A stretch of DNA of 64,000 nt from Pachysolen tannophilus NRRL Y-2460 (taxonomy: Eukaryota > Ascomycota > Pichiomycetes > Alaninales > Pachysolenaceae): the NCBI GenBank assembly GCA_001661245.1, contig KV454014.1, positions 1,118,804-1,182,803 of the forward strand, read 5' to 3'. Of this stretch, positions 11,036-22,200 are shown in pieces; within the stretch, counting starts at the first letter, position 1; every line of letters begins with the position of its first letter. Under the pieces are notes generated by a model that was not told the DNA's origin, ran no database searches, and saw only the letters and a program-made list of their open reading frames with translations. A program made the position numbers and the translations under genes.

Positions 11036-11254
11036 ATATTTTTTTATCAGCACTTTTTTGCTTCAACATTATATATATATAAATTTTTTATTTTTTTCTT
11101 TTTTCTTTTTTTGTTTTAATCTTTTTTCTTTTTTTTCCTTTCTTTCTTCAAATTATTAACGTCCCATAATTATCTCTTCCAAGAAAAGAGTTAGTTATAG
11201 TTATTAGTTGTTGGTTTTTTTTTTTTTTTTTTATTGTAATTTGTTGAAAAAAAA
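9917..11254. promoter_or_regulatory. GLN1 upstream region, with a dense TGTCAC cluster
   Basis: Starts with a TAA repeat (about 9915-9941) and T-rich 3'-end sequence of the channel gene. At 10335-10571 there are six copies of TGTCAC or its complement (10335, 10435, 10489, 10512, 10524, 10566), two of them in a 12-bp tandem (10510-10518 and 10522-10529). GATAA occurs at 10405-10409. Long T tracts (11008-11030, 11218-11232) precede the GLN1 start. Short AT-rich ORFs here are homopolymer artefacts. Confidence 0.5.
10801..10819. promoter_or_regulatory. Opposed CCAAT boxes flanking a GATA site (GLN1 promoter)
   Basis: GATTGG at 10801-10806 and CCAATC at 10814-10819 form an inverted pair around ACGATAA. 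CCAAT is the Hap2/3/4/5 site, and GATAA is the site of Gln3/Gat1-type nitrogen regulators. The position, about 440 bp before the GLN1 start, fits nitrogen and respiratory control. Binding is inferred. Confidence 0.45.
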
Positions 11255-12361
11255 ATGTCTGTTATTGAAAATACAGCTGTGTTATCTAAATATTTGGACC
11301 TTGACCAAAGAGGTAAGGTGATTGCCGAATATGTTTGGATTGATGCTTCGGGTAATACCAGATCGAAAGGTAAGACTTTAAATAAGAGACCTACTTCTGT
11401 TGAAGAATTACCAGAATGGAATTTTGATGGTTCTTCTACTGGTCAAGCTCCTGGTTATGATTCTGATGTTTATTTAAGACCAGTCAATTTTTATCCAGAT
11501 CCATTTAGAAAAGGTGATAATATCATTGTATTGGCTGAATGTTGGAATAATGATGGTACTCCAAATAAATTTAACCATAGACATGAATGTGCCAAATTGA
11601 TGGAGGCTCATAAAGATCAAGAAGTTTGGTTTGGTTTGGAACAAGAATATACTTTATTTGATCATGATGATAATGTTTATGCTTGGCCAAAAGGTGGGTT
11701 CCCTGCTCCACAAGGTCCATACTACTGTGGTGTTGGTTGTGGTAAAGTTAATGCTAGAGATTTGATTGAAGCACACTATAGAGCATGTCTTTATAGTGGT
11801 ATTAATATTTCTGGTATTAATGCTGAGGTTATGCCTTCACAATGGGAATTCCAAGTTGGTCCATGTGAAGGAATCGAAATGGGTGATCAATTATGGATGG
11901 CTCGTTACTTGTTGCAACGTGTTGCAGAAGAGTTTGGAGTCAAGATTTCTCTTCATCCAAAACCATTGCAAGGAGATTGGAATGGTGCTGGTTGTCATAC
12001 AAATGTTTCTACAAAATCAATGAGAGTTCCAGGTGGTATGAAATATATTGATGATGCTATAGAAAAATTAGCCAAGAGACATAAGGAACATATCGCATTG
12101 TACGGTACTGATAACGATATGCGTTTGACTGGTCGTCATGAAACTGCTTCAATGTCAACTTTTTCTTCAGGTGTTGCCAACAGAGGTGCATCAGTTAGAA
12201 TCCCAAGATCTGTCGCTAAAGAAGGTTATGGATATTTCGAAGATAGAAGACCAGCTTCAAACATTGATCCTTACTTGGTCACCGGTATCATGGTAGAGAC
12301 AATTTGTGGTCCAGTCGAGAATGCTAACATGACCAAAGAATTTGAAAGAGAATCTTCATAG
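11255..12361 (+). CDS. GLN1: Glutamine synthetase
   Basis: Cytosolic eukaryotic-type (GSII) enzyme of 368 residues that makes glutamine from glutamate, ammonia and ATP. It has the beta-grasp entry with EYVWIDASG, the [15 protein letters not shown] latch region, the EQEYTLF metal-binding motif and [11 protein letters not shown] for ATP and glutamate binding. The end carries RHETAS and [10 protein letters not shown]. Length matches S. cerevisiae Gln1 (370). The ATG follows a poly(A) leader and is the only sensible start. The upstream region holds GATA and CCAAT motifs, consistent with nitrogen control. It contains no CTG codon that I could find. Confidence 0.97.
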   Translation: MSVIENTAVLSKYLDLDQRGKVIAEYVWIDASGNTRSKGKTLNKRPTSVEELPEWNFDGSSTGQAPGYDSDVYLRPVNFYPDPFRKGDNIIVLAECWNNDGTPNKFNHRHECAKLMEAHKDQEVWFGLEQEYTLFDHDDNVYAWPKGGFPAPQGPYYCGVGCGKVNARDLIEAHYRACLYSGINISGINAEVMPSQWEFQVGPCEGIEMGDQLWMARYLLQRVAEEFGVKISLHPKPLQGDWNGAGCHTNVSTKSMRVPGGMKYIDDAIEKLAKRHKEHIALYGTDNDMRLTGRHETASMSTFSSGVANRGASVRIPRSVAKEGYGYFEDRRPASNIDPYLVTGIMVETICGPVENANMTKEFERESS

Positions 12362-12858
12362 AGTAATTTTTACTTAAATCTTAAGTTTGTTTTCGTTTTT
12401 AATACAAAAGAGAAAAAAAAAAAATAATTGAATTTTTTTTTAATCGTTATTTCTTTCTTTCCTATACTAAAAAATATACCCATCAAAACCTCCACCTACT
12501 AACTTATAACTTAATATCTATCTATTATTATCTTTAAAAACTAATATAATAGCGAATAGTAATCGGCCAAATATTATTATTCTTATCTATAACTTGCCCA
12601 TATCAGCTCAGATTTTAACTCCCTACTTGATTTTAAACTTTTTTGGCCTAGAGCTTCAAGTCTGCGGGGTTAGATGGTCAAGTATCAGCAGTTTCGGCAA
12701 AAGTTGGCCGGCTGTATATTAAAAAATAAAATTTAAAGAATATGTCCATGTCCATGTCCATGTCTATGTCCTTATCTACATTTTAGATCTTAGCTTATAG
12801 AGAGTATTAAACATTCAACTATATTTTATTATATATATATATATACATTTATTATATG
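12362..12858. other. Convergent intergenic region with a hexamer repeat
   Basis: Lies between GLN1 and the coiled-coil gene. A degenerate ATGTCC hexamer is repeated about five times at 12741-12771. A TA repeat is at 12831-12845. No gene seen. Confidence 0.6.
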
Positions 12859-14268
12859 CTAGTAATCATAGGGCAAAACTTCTTCATCACCGTAATCTTC
12901 AAAATCACTTGTGTCTTCATCAGATTCAGAATCGTTATATTTAACATTTACTGGGGTTCTATTACTCGTTTGATGAATCAGCTTTACAAGATTGTCATTT
13001 GTACTTGCGATTGCAATTTTCTTGGCTAATTCTTGAAGATTTTCGTTTTCTTCTTCAAAATTTGTAGGTTTATAACTATTATTAAAATTTGATTGAATAT
13101 TATTGAAAATATTTTTACCTTTACTGAAAAATTCATTTTGAAATTTTTTACCATCGGAAATTAAATTGTTAGATATATCGTTTAAATCTTGTCTAATTTT
13201 TAAAATTGAAGGTTGTTTCTTAATAGTAGAATTGGATTGTTTAAAATCATTTATTTCAAATTTTTTAAAAGGTCCTTTATTGTTTGATTTTTGAATATCA
13301 ATGTTATCTTTAACTATTTCTGAATCACATGTTTCTCGCTTATCAACTCCAGATTCAAAAACATCATTATACTGATTGTAATTATTTGCTAAATTTGCTG
13401 ATAAATTTAATATACTTTCTCTAGCTTTCAAAGCATGTGTCTTAATTGGAGAAGTAAAATTATGTTCTAAAGTAGCAGGCTTATTATCATTTAACATTTC
13501 TTCGTCAATTGGTTGTAATTTTTTTTTAAATTCCGAGAGAGTGTGGTTTAACCCATTAGATAATAATGAGTTCATACCATTTTTATTATTATGCAATCCT
13601 TGATGAAAATTTGATGGGTTTATCAAACAACATTTCTTAGTCAATAGAGACAATTCTTTTTCAGCAGCCGATAATTTATTCCTTAACTCCAAAACTTCTC
13701 TTTGCTTTGTGGCTAATTCAAAAAGTAAGTCTTCATCAGGGATTTCTTTAATGCATTTTTCATTCATTTCATTGTCAAAACCGAGACTAGGAATCTGGTC
13801 AATATGCTGTGTAGTTTCAGAAACAAAAGTTTCTATATTTCTTTCTGGACTACTATGAACTTCTTTTCTCTGTTCTCCAGAGGATCTCGTATCAACAGGA
13901 ATATGGATAGGTAAACCTTTTCTTCTTGGAGATTCTTGAATTTGAACATCTTGTACCGGTTCAAAATTCTCATCTGTTGCTGTTGTCAATATAGCAGTGT
14001 CGCTATTTGTCGCAGTGGCCCTTAAAGAAAACTTTACTAAACCTGTTGACTCACTAATGACTCGTTGTCTTATAGGTTTAATTGTCTCAATTGACTGTTT
14101 GACTCCAGAGCCATCCTGATTGTTGGATAAATTATTAACTGATAAAATGGATACAGATTTCTTGGTTTTCAATTTATTCGGAAATTTGGTCAGGTCCAGT
14201 GTTTGTATTACGTTTTCCTTGTCATTTGAAACAAAACCACTCCCTAAAGAGGACTCAGCAGAACTCAT
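12859..14268 (-). CDS. Coiled-coil, Ser/Asn-rich protein of unknown function
   Basis: A 469-residue open frame, polar and largely disordered. One clear amphipathic coiled coil lies at roughly residues 175-215 (LFELATKQREVLELRNKL...). Several short hydrophobic repeats follow in the second half (around ILNLSANLANNYNQY and ILKIRQDLNDI). The C-terminus is strongly acidic and ends EVLPYDY. There is no membrane segment, signal peptide or catalytic motif. The coiled coil and acidic end are loosely reminiscent of the small fungal family that includes S. cerevisiae Tda11, but I cannot confirm that by eye. It is convergent with GLN1. Confidence 0.7.
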   Translation of the reverse strand: MSSAESSLGSGFVSNDKENVIQTLDLTKFPNKLKTKKSVSILSVNNLSNNQDGSGVKQSIETIKPIRQRVISESTGLVKFSLRATATNSDTAILTTATDENFEPVQDVQIQESPRRKGLPIHIPVDTRSSGEQRKEVHSSPERNIETFVSETTQHIDQIPSLGFDNEMNEKCIKEIPDEDLLFELATKQREVLELRNKLSAAEKELSLLTKKCCLINPSNFHQGLHNNKNGMNSLLSNGLNHTLSEFKKKLQPIDEEMLNDNKPATLEHNFTSPIKTHALKARESILNLSANLANNYNQYNDVFESGVDKRETCDSEIVKDNIDIQKSNNKGPFKKFEINDFKQSNSTIKKQPSILKIRQDLNDISNNLISDGKKFQNEFFSKGKNIFNNIQSNFNNSYKPTNFEEENENLQELAKKIAIASTNDNLVKLIHQTSNRTPVNVKYNDSESDEDTSDFEDYGDEEVLPYDY

Positions 14269-15144
14269 TTCAATCTAAAATATGCAATTAGAGAAAACAA
14301 TAGATAATCTGCTGGATTTCTCCATTTAATATTGGTTGGCATATATATATATATACATGTCTTCTTATTGCAACTAATTACTTATCCTAAAAAGGAAATA
14401 TAAAAACAAAAATTTTTCATTCTACATATTGCTTTATGCGACTATTTCCGTGTAGCTGAACCAATTTTTATTCTATTTACAAATATATATATTCGTCTAT
14501 AAGTAAAGGGTAGATTGAAATTAAAAGAATTGACAAACTCATTGGCTGGAAGAAGTAACTCAGCCCTTTTAGTTTGGGGATGTAGATTGGATCTGGATTT
14601 GAAGAAGGGATTCAAAGGCTTATTATATGTGAATTATTTTTTTTTTTTTTTTTTTTTTTTAACTTACCTATCCTACGATCAATCAATTAATGGAAAGAGT
14701 CTCTTTAAATCAAAGATTCCCATTGAAGCTCATAACGGGTATCTTTTTCTTGGAAAATCAATATTTGATTATTTAGGAAAAAGTTAATCGACTTTCGGTT
14801 TCAAAAGTGCCTACTATAAACTCTATTTATAGGAAAGAAGCCTTTGCAAGAGTATGAGCCACATATTGCTGGTTGTTCCTGTTGATTAACTGGATGATGA
14901 AGTAAACTGGGAATAAGATTATTGGAATCCAAATAGATGCCCGGAAATACAGCAGATGCCATTGACAACTGCCATTTCATGTTGTGGGCCTATTTATCAC
15001 CTTTGAGATGGTTAAAGCCACAGATTATCATATCTTCTGCTTTTCTGACACCACACTTTAAAAGTAGTTGTTTACCTATATATAAATATAACTTTCAATA
15101 ATTCAGCAAAGTTTTATGAAAATGTTGAAGGAATAATTTGAAAT
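14269..15144. other. Divergent intergenic region between coiled-coil gene and oxygenase
   Basis: Contains TA repeats near 14342-14354, a T22-type run at 14638-14660 and no convincing gene. A frame running 14515-14787 is broken by the poly(T) tract, lacks a good ATG and resembles no family, so it is not called. A CCACACTTTAAAAG block precedes the oxygenase TATA-like sequence near 15078. Confidence 0.5.
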
Positions 15145-16242
15145 ATGACGGTAGCAGACGTAGTTGTTGGTCCGAAGAAATGGGTTTCACCAAAAGAAAC
15201 AACGGAGAAACTAGATTGGGCAGATCTTACAGTGATTGATCTCAATGAATTTGATACACCAGAAGGAAAACAAAAATTGGCAAATGAATTGAAAGTTGCT
15301 GGCAGCACTGAAGGTTTCTGGGCTGTTGTAAATAGTGGGTTTTCTGAAGAAGATATTTTTGAAATCTTCTCCTACGGTAGAAGTTTTTTTGAAGATTATT
15401 CAGACGAAGAAAAAAGTGCTGTAGAGGTAGATTTCACCACTGGAAACTATTTTGGTTTTAAAAAAAGAGGAAATAAAACTATGTTTGATACCAAAATACC
15501 AGACAATTCAGAAATTGTTAACATTGCCAAGTTTACTAAGGATAATCGTTTCCTGGAATATCATAAGTTTAAATTTGTTGCAGAAAATCAGGCGAAGTTG
15601 GAAGAAATTTCAAGAAAAAGCTTTGAAGTGATTAGAAAGTTGTTAATTTTACTTGCTATAGGGTTAGAGTTAGATGAAAATTATTTTGTTGACAGACATC
15701 TTTATGAAGATGCGAGTGATGATCTGCTTCGCTTTATGAGATACCATCCTCGTGCTGCTTCTGAAGACGCTAGAATTGAAAATACTTGGGCAAGAGCACA
15801 TACGGATTTTGGAACGTTGACTTTACTTTTCAATCAAGTTGTGGCAGGACTCCAAATAAAGACCCCGGATGGATCTTGGAAATATGTAAAGCCAATTTCT
15901 GGGGGTGGTATCATTTGCAATGTAGGTGACACACTTAATTTCTGGTCAGGTGGATTTTTTAAGTCAACCATCCACAGAGTTGTCAGACCACCAGATGATC
16001 AGGTTGGTGCTCCACGAATTGGTGCCTTTTATTTTCTTCGTCCTGGTGACAAGGCAAATGTTGAGATAGCACCTTCGCCCTTATTGAAGGAATTGGGTCT
16101 CTATAAAAAAGTATCGCCAGTTATTGGTACAGATTATGTCCGAAAGAGAGTCACAGATTATCATAATAGGAAAACTTATGCAAAGCAAAGTAATGTGAAA
16201 TTCAAAGTAGGTGAATTTGAAATTGTTGACGGTTTTGATTGA
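15145..16242 (+). CDS. 2-oxoglutarate/Fe(II)-dependent oxygenase (isopenicillin N synthase-like fold)
   Basis: A 365-residue enzyme with the two-domain layout of this family: an N-terminal non-haem dioxygenase domain, then the jelly-roll core. The iron facial triad is visible as His219-X-Asp221 (ARAHTDFGTL) and His277 (TIHRVV). Arg291, in PRIGAFYF, is the expected 2-oxoglutarate carboxylate ligand. These enzymes couple oxidation of a small molecule to decarboxylation of 2-oxoglutarate; the substrate here cannot be read from sequence. S. cerevisiae has no close equivalent that I know of, though other yeasts and moulds have several. It is convergent with the SulP transporter about 300 bp away, but that alone does not imply a sulfonate substrate. 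Confidence 0.9.
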   Translation: MTVADVVVGPKKWVSPKETTEKLDWADLTVIDLNEFDTPEGKQKLANELKVAGSTEGFWAVVNSGFSEEDIFEIFSYGRSFFEDYSDEEKSAVEVDFTTGNYFGFKKRGNKTMFDTKIPDNSEIVNIAKFTKDNRFLEYHKFKFVAENQAKLEEISRKSFEVIRKLLILLAIGLELDENYFVDRHLYEDASDDLLRFMRYHPRAASEDARIENTWARAHTDFGTLTLLFNQVVAGLQIKTPDGSWKYVKPISGGGIICNVGDTLNFWSGGFFKSTIHRVVRPPDDQVGAPRIGAFYFLRPGDKANVEIAPSPLLKELGLYKKVSPVIGTDYVRKRVTDYHNRKTYAKQSNVKFKVGEFEIVDGFD

Positions 16243-16541
16243 AAATAAGAAGCTTTCTTCTAGTAAATTGTTTTTAAAACAATGTCATTATATAGCGACT
16301 TCAACAAAAATAGTTCTTTACGTAAAAAAAAAACCCTTGGTTTTATGAAATATTAAAATTTAGATCTTGAAAAAAGGTTGATTATCTTTTAATAGATGGG
16401 AAACATCAGGCTATTAGGATGTAAGTTCGAATACATGGTGAAGTACTATAAGGTCAAATTTCTATAAATAAATTTAAGGAATATTGTAGTAAAGAAGTTT
16501 CATCAAAAAAGGTAAAAATATAAATAGAGATAAAATAAATA

Positions 16542-18978
16542 TTAAGCATAGTCAGGAATAGTTGACATGAAACTACTAACATCTGAAAATGCACCCACAG
16601 AATCTATTTGGTCTATAACAACCAAAGCTTCATCAATAGAGTCAAAATAAGGACAAGGTTGTGAATAGATTGCAGGTGTCAAAGTATGCTCCTGAGAGTC
16701 ATCGTTAAGTTGCGTTTTGCAGTCTTTATGTACTAAATATTCCAACACTCCAGAACTAGACAATCTTCCCCGTAATTTTTCATTATTAGGAACGCACAGA
16801 AAGAAAATTTTCAAACCCCTTTTAGAATAATTTCTTAAAACGTCGGTCAAGATTTGAATAGCTGAAGAGTCAATGCTCGTCATACCTTTTAGATGGAACA
16901 CCACATATTTTGTGTCAGTCTTAATTTGGGTAGATGCTGGATGAATTTTGGTTGATCCGTATTTTAAAATCCTTCTTAACCTGGATCTTAAATCTTCTGC
17001 ATTAGAAAATGTAAGAGGTTCAGGGATCTTGATGATAACACATCCTTCAACTCCTGCCAATGTCTGTTGGTGCAGATTTTTAACGGCACTCAATAGTAAC
17101 GAAGATTCTGTAACATTTTTCTTTCCTGTGTTTATCAAACGGCCTTCGTCAGCATTGATATAGTTATTAGTATTTGGAATTCTTCCTAATATTTGAATCC
17201 TGGATTTTGTAGAATGTTTTATAACTCTGAAAAGTGAGTAACAAGTACCCAAGAGTATACCACAATCCATAGAGTAGAAAAAAGCAGCTAATAAAGTTAC
17301 GAAAAAAGTTATGATTTCGTTATACCCCTTTGTCCTCAAGTGAAATTTCAAGTCACCAGGAGCTTCTTCCAATAGACTTAAACCAACAACAGTGGTTATA
17401 ATAGAGAGCACACAATTTGGAAGGTATTTCAAATTTTTCAAAAGAAAAAATATTGTGAATATGGTGAAGAGCGACATGAAACAACCTGAAGCACAAGTTT
17501 TGGCTCCTGACATGCCATTTATCTTAGATCTTCCATATCCACCAAATGCTGGTAAAGCACCAAACGCAGAACCAAAAAAATTTATGACACCTAAAGCAAC
17601 CAATTCTCTATTGGATGAAATAGGAAGATCATATGCAGAGCCTAATGATTTTGAAGCTGTTGTTGATTCAAAAAAACCCAATACCGAAGACATAATACCG
17701 GCATTAACTAGAGTTTTAAAATATGGAAATTTAAATTCCTTATATGGAAATCTAAAATGGAAATCACCAGTATGGATTGAGCCAACCACATCTATACCAA
17801 GACTTGACCAATCGTATTTATAAGAGCAAAATGTAGTTATAACAACAATAGTTAATATTTCAGGGAAAAATATGATTTTTTTAAAATTACGAGCAAGCAT
17901 TTGTCTTTTCATGAATCTAAGTAATAAAAGACTTACCAAACTGACAATACTTACAATTGTTGTGGGTTTATGTAATCGAGTCATATTTTCCATAAGAAAC
18001 CATATTTTCTCGTAGGGTGTATGTGCATGTTGATCTGGTGGTAGATGTTCTAAAATTTTCTCTAAACCAAATTCACTAATTGATGAGTTTACAACCATTA
18101 TAATACCTACTGCCGTGATAAATCCTCTTAAAAATGCTCCTGATAAGACATTATCTAAAAAGCCTAATCTTGCCAATCCAAAACCGAGCAAAGCTGCACC
18201 AGATACAAAACTGATTAATACCACTAAATCGATTGGATCCAATTCAGAATTATGAGTGATGATAGGTTCAACAGCTTGGCCAACCACCAAAGCAATAGCT
18301 GCCTCTGGGCCAACAATCATTTGTGGTACTGAGCCAAAAATTCCATAAATTAAAGGAGGAACTGCAATACTGTATAATCCACAAATTGGAGGGATATGAG
18401 CTATAGCTTTTGCATAAGACATAGATAACGGGATTTGAAATGATGCTAATGTTAACCCTGCAATCATATCACCTAACAAGATATTAAAGTTATAAGTTGG
18501 AAGCCAAGACATACATGGTAAATAGTATGGCACTTTCTGTCTCCATGAGAGTTTCGATGGGGGTAAAAAAGTATCATCTTGATTATCAGTCATATCTAAC
18601 GTAACGAATGACCTAGCAGATTCTCCTTTAATAGTGGCATCATTATGAGTTGCCGATGAACTATAAAGACTTTGATTTTCATTTGAAAACAAGGAAGAAG
18701 TTTCATTATTTGTTTGAGCAGTTGGTGAAAACAAGTTATTATTATGGCTACCATTACTACAACATTGACAATTGTTGCTTGAACATGTGGCACATCTATT
18801 ATTTTTATTCAACGAACTTCTAAGAATTGGTACAGTTTTTGGCCGAGTGGGACTTAAATCACCAATTACAGTACCATTGTTCTTACTTATACCGGCACTA
18901 GCATTAGTTGCTGGTCTCGTAAATGAAATAGTCGACAAAGTTGATCTTATTTTAGTTGTATTATTATTATTATTGTTA

Positions 18979-19024
<46 letters not shown>

Positions 19025-19034
19025 TCCTAGACAT
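16542..19034 (-). CDS. SulP/SLC26-family anion transporter with STAS domain (YPR003C-like)
   Basis: An 830-residue membrane protein. The first 160 or so residues are disordered and begin with a long Asn run coded by AAT repeats, plus a Cys-rich patch near residue 80. The transport domain follows from about residue 175 to 600 and carries the family signatures IPLSMSYA, HIPPICGLYS and GSVPQMIVGPEAA. A STAS domain occupies the last 200 residues (MTSIDSSAIQIL core). The signatures resemble S. cerevisiae YPR003C more than the plasma-membrane sulfate permeases Sul1/Sul2. The YPR003C group is usually placed in internal membranes; substrate is uncertain. The start sits just before the Asn repeat, and the next Met would also give a complete transporter. 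Confidence 0.88.
18957..19022. repeat. ATT/GTT trinucleotide repeat encoding poly-Asn
   Basis: About 22 near-perfect trinucleotides inside the SulP gene, read on the minus strand as AAT/AAC. The length is likely polymorphic. Confidence 0.85.
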
Positions 19035-19373
19035 TCTTTATTGTTATTTTTCTTCTTCGCAAGTTCAGCATTCGGCTCTCCTATCCTCTCTTAGCCAAAA
19101 CTTGAATCCCTACTTGATTTATAAATATATATATTGTTTAACTTTTCCCAAATTAATTTGTAGGTGTTCTTTATGAAAATACCGTTTGTTATTATTAAAA
19201 GAAAATGAGGTACGAAAATTGTGCTGCAAACCTACATAGTGTAGAGTTATCAAATTAAAATATTACAAATTGTCATATACATTATACAAAGATTAGGCTC
19301 AAATTGTAGAAGGAAAGGAATTTTCAATATTATCTATCTTTGAAGGTTCAACTTGAATCCAATTTCTTTATGT
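19035..19373. other. Intergenic: SulP promoter and 3' end of TAF3
   Basis: AT-rich, with a TATA-like stretch near 19124-19132. No gene or strong motif seen. Confidence 0.5.
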
Positions 19374-20399
19374 TTACCAGCCGCCTAGTTGAAATCCTCT
19401 TCCATCTCCATCATTACTATAGCTTTCATCAAAATCTTTTAGTTCAATTTCGTTATTGAAATGTTTTGCAGATGAGGGCAATTCAATTATATCTTTTTTA
19501 AATTGATTGTCATTAGTGTTTATATATTTCTGGATATTGAATTTTTCAAAAGTTTCTTTATTCTTTGTATAAGGTAAGTAAGAGATCAATTTTTCAGGTG
19601 TGGGTCCCAATACGATAAAATCATCATCAAATTGTGTTTTATTTTTATTATTATGTTTTATATTTTCTTCTTCTTGCAATTTTTGCAGTTCCAGTTGTAA
19701 TTGAAGTTGATCTTGAGAATGAGAATGAGAATCATCTTCCAGTTCTGAATCTGAATATAATTCAGTATCTAGTACCGATGATTTTATCTTTAACCTTTTA
19801 TGTTTTTCTGTATTACTAATTAGATATTTCACATAATCTTCAGGTACTTTAATAATTTTTGGATCAAAGTTTGTACTTGTTAATTTTTCTAATTCTAATT
19901 CATCTTGATCTTTTTTAATAAATGAAGAATCAAAAGTAGTAGTATCATTTGGAGCAGTTACAACATTAGCATTTGTTGAAGAGTTATTTATTTTCATTTT
20001 CAAACTTTCAATTTTTTTATTTCTGATATATGTGGCATTAGGTTTGGCAACAATCCTGGCTCTAGCAGGAATAGGTCCAAATACCCAATCATCCAATTTT
20101 TCACAAAATTTATAATTATCAAGATGAATATCATAAACGTCCAATTTATTTGTAGGTCTTATTAATTTCAAATCATCCACCGCCTGTGAAATATCCTGTA
20201 TTGTTATATTATCATCATCATCTCTAACTTTCGCTAAGCTTAAGCTTCTTGTTAATAATAACCCAAAGTGTCTTATGTATAAATCGGTTATTATATCAAT
20301 TATAGAATTATTTGTCTTGGTGAAACCGACGGATCTAAGAATTTGAATAATTGATATTCTTAATAAACCCCTAAAAAAATTTTCCTTCGACGAAACCAT
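19374..20399 (-). CDS. TAF3: TFIID subunit Taf3 (histone-fold)
   Basis: A 341-residue protein whose first 90 residues form a histone fold of the bromodomain-associated type (FFRGLLRISIIQILRSVGF, then DIITDLYIRHFGLLL, then ITIQDISQAVDDL). The motif RPTNKLDVYD directly after the fold is characteristic of yeast Taf3, which pairs with Taf10 inside TFIID. The rest is acidic and disordered, including a Gln/Leu-alternating stretch (residues about 228-245) and a GGW C-terminus. Length matches S. cerevisiae Taf3 (353). It lacks a C-terminal PHD finger, as in other budding yeasts. Upstream sequence carries TGCGCAC and ATGCGGTACGC elements shared with other promoters in the window. Confidence 0.88.
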   Translation of the reverse strand: MVSSKENFFRGLLRISIIQILRSVGFTKTNNSIIDIITDLYIRHFGLLLTRSLSLAKVRDDDDNITIQDISQAVDDLKLIRPTNKLDVYDIHLDNYKFCEKLDDWVFGPIPARARIVAKPNATYIRNKKIESLKMKINNSSTNANVVTAPNDTTTFDSSFIKKDQDELELEKLTSTNFDPKIIKVPEDYVKYLISNTEKHKRLKIKSSVLDTELYSDSELEDDSHSHSQDQLQLQLELQKLQEEENIKHNNKNKTQFDDDFIVLGPTPEKLISYLPYTKNKETFEKFNIQKYINTNDNQFKKDIIELPSSAKHFNNEIELKDFDESYSNDGDGRGFQLGGW

Positions 20400-20817
20400 T
20401 TCAAGGCAAAATATCAGATAAAAATTGAAAAGCTATCAATCAATCAATAAATCTATCAATCTCTTTCTTTCGTTAAATATATATATATATATTTGTCATT
20501 GAAACCTTTTATTTATTTTGAGATGAAAACTAATTGATTGATGATAGAAGCCAAAAAAAAAAATGCGCACGTAATTGCCCAAAATGCGGTACGCACTTTA
20601 GTTTATACTTTCTTTGAACCGACAAGACTACAAGACTAAAAGACTACAAGAAGAAAAGTAAACGATGTGGTGCTATAGGTTGATAGAAAAACTAGTAGAT
20701 ATGGTGTTCCTATTATTTACAATTTTAATTTCTTTAAATGAAAGGTTTTATAAAAGCTTAAAAGATTTTTATTTTTTTTTTTTTTTTTTTTCAATAATTT
20801 TTAGAAAAATACTACAA
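20400..20817. promoter_or_regulatory. TAF3 promoter with TGCGCA-type elements
   Basis: TGCGCAC at 20564-20570 and AAAATGCGGTACGC at 20581-20594, followed by ACTTTA. The 14-mer recurs exactly at 47569-47582. A TA repeat at 20478-20491 may be the TATA region. A poly(T) tract near 20770-20790 belongs to the RET3 3' end. Confidence 0.5.
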
Positions 20818-21399
20818 CTATAAACCTTGTTGTAATTTCTCATTAATCTTAGATCTTGCAAATTGGAAAGCATTCAACAAACCCTTTTCGGATAAGTCAA
20901 TTGTTTTCAATGAAGGAATATCTTGAGATGGAGCATTGGTAACTCTACTTGCAATAACAGCTGGGTCATATTCCAAGATAATTCCATCATCCACTGTTTC
21001 ATCAATTGCCAATGCCACAAGATCATAATTTTCTTGAACAGATTTTTGATCTATATTATTTTGCAAAACGATTTCTAAAGCAGCAGTTAACCCACTTAAA
21101 GTAGTTGATAATAATGATTCATTTTCTTCTAAACCTCCAATCATATATATGATAATATCCGAATATTGTTTATAAACAACAACTTGGTTTTCAAACAATA
21201 TAATGTCACCACCAACTTTATAAGTCTTGGCAAATAAATTTTTCTCAAATGTCTTTTGATTCTTATCATTATTATACAATTTACTATTATCTTCTAAAAC
21301 CCCATGAGGTGGTTTAAAATATTTAGCATAAATCCTCTTACCCTCATTATCTAGTATCAAGGTCGAATTAATCGAATAAAGTGAAACCTGAGAGCTCAT
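20818..21399 (-). CDS. RET3: Coatomer zeta subunit
   Basis: A small longin-fold subunit of the COPI coat, acting in Golgi-to-ER retrograde transport. I place the start at the ATG at 21397-21399 (MSSQVSLYSINSTLIL), giving 193 residues against 189 in S. cerevisiae. The frame extends upstream only through a poly(Phe) run coded by an A/T tract, which is not plausible protein. The motif LILDNEGKRIYAKYF and the DETVDDGIILEYDP region are typical of zeta-COP. The following SRV...IPSL segment is also family-typical. Confidence 0.92.
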   Translation of the reverse strand: MSSQVSLYSINSTLILDNEGKRIYAKYFKPPHGVLEDNSKLYNNDKNQKTFEKNLFAKTYKVGGDIILFENQVVVYKQYSDIIIYMIGGLEENESLLSTTLSGLTAALEIVLQNNIDQKSVQENYDLVALAIDETVDDGIILEYDPAVIASRVTNAPSQDIPSLKTIDLSEKGLLNAFQFARSKINEKLQQGL

Positions 21400-22200
21400 A
21401 CCGCCAACAAAAAAAAAAAAAAACAATTAAAACAATAGATGGCAAAACTATTTGATTAACCAATACCTACTACACAATTATTTATATATATATACAATGA
21501 AATTATTCAACTTTTTGTACGTGTTGATTCAAAATTATGGACAAAAACATACGCAAAAAATTTAATGTTTTGCGCACTACTTTTTAATTTTCTTTTCTCT
21601 TAACAAACAGCCATTAAAAATGGGTATTAAAAAGAAATAAATATGATGTTTAAAATTACAATTATATTGAGTATTAAATAAATTTATTGGTATGAATTTT
21701 AAAGAATATAAAGAGTAAGATATACTGAGAAACCAATTGATCTAAGAGAAAAAAAATAAAATAAATAGAACCTATATTTTTTGTACCTTTTTTTTTTTTC
21801 TTTCTTTTTGTCCTGCAAACTTTATGGGTCATTTTACTTAGCCGCACAGGTTGCCGAGAATGCAGACTAGGACCGGTGGAGTTGAAAAAAGACTTTTACT
21901 TGTTTTTTTTATTGATTGAATAGATGGATTGAATTGAGATTTTGAAAGTAAGATTGATTAGATCAGATTGAGTTTGTTGGAGTCCATTTTGAAATATTTA
22001 AAAGTCTTTTCATACTGTAATAATTAATAAATTTATTCCAATACATATATATCCACATATAAGTATATAAATATTATTTTAAATCAATTAGTTGGTCTTT
22101 TTCTTTTTTTTCTTTTTTTTTTTTTTTTTTTTTTTGCTTCTTATTTTCTTATTTTTCTTATTTTTTCTTTTAATTTTGGATCAGTAATTCTTGATTGAAA
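21400..22200. promoter_or_regulatory. Divergent region between RET3 and the sugar porter
   Basis: TGCGCACT at 21571-21578 lies about 175 bp before the RET3 start. A GC-richer patch at 21840-21880 (GCCGCACAGG, GGACCGGTGG) and long T tracts (22110-22135) lie on the porter side. No gene seen. Confidence 0.45.

Noticed and set aside
14515-14787. 90-codon open frame between the coiled-coil gene and the oxygenase
   Set aside because: It begins at a non-ATG codon, runs through a long poly(T) tract and shows no family resemblance.
16415-16445. GTTCGAAT resembling a tRNA T-loop
   Set aside because: The flanking bases do not pair as a T-stem and no A box lies upstream.
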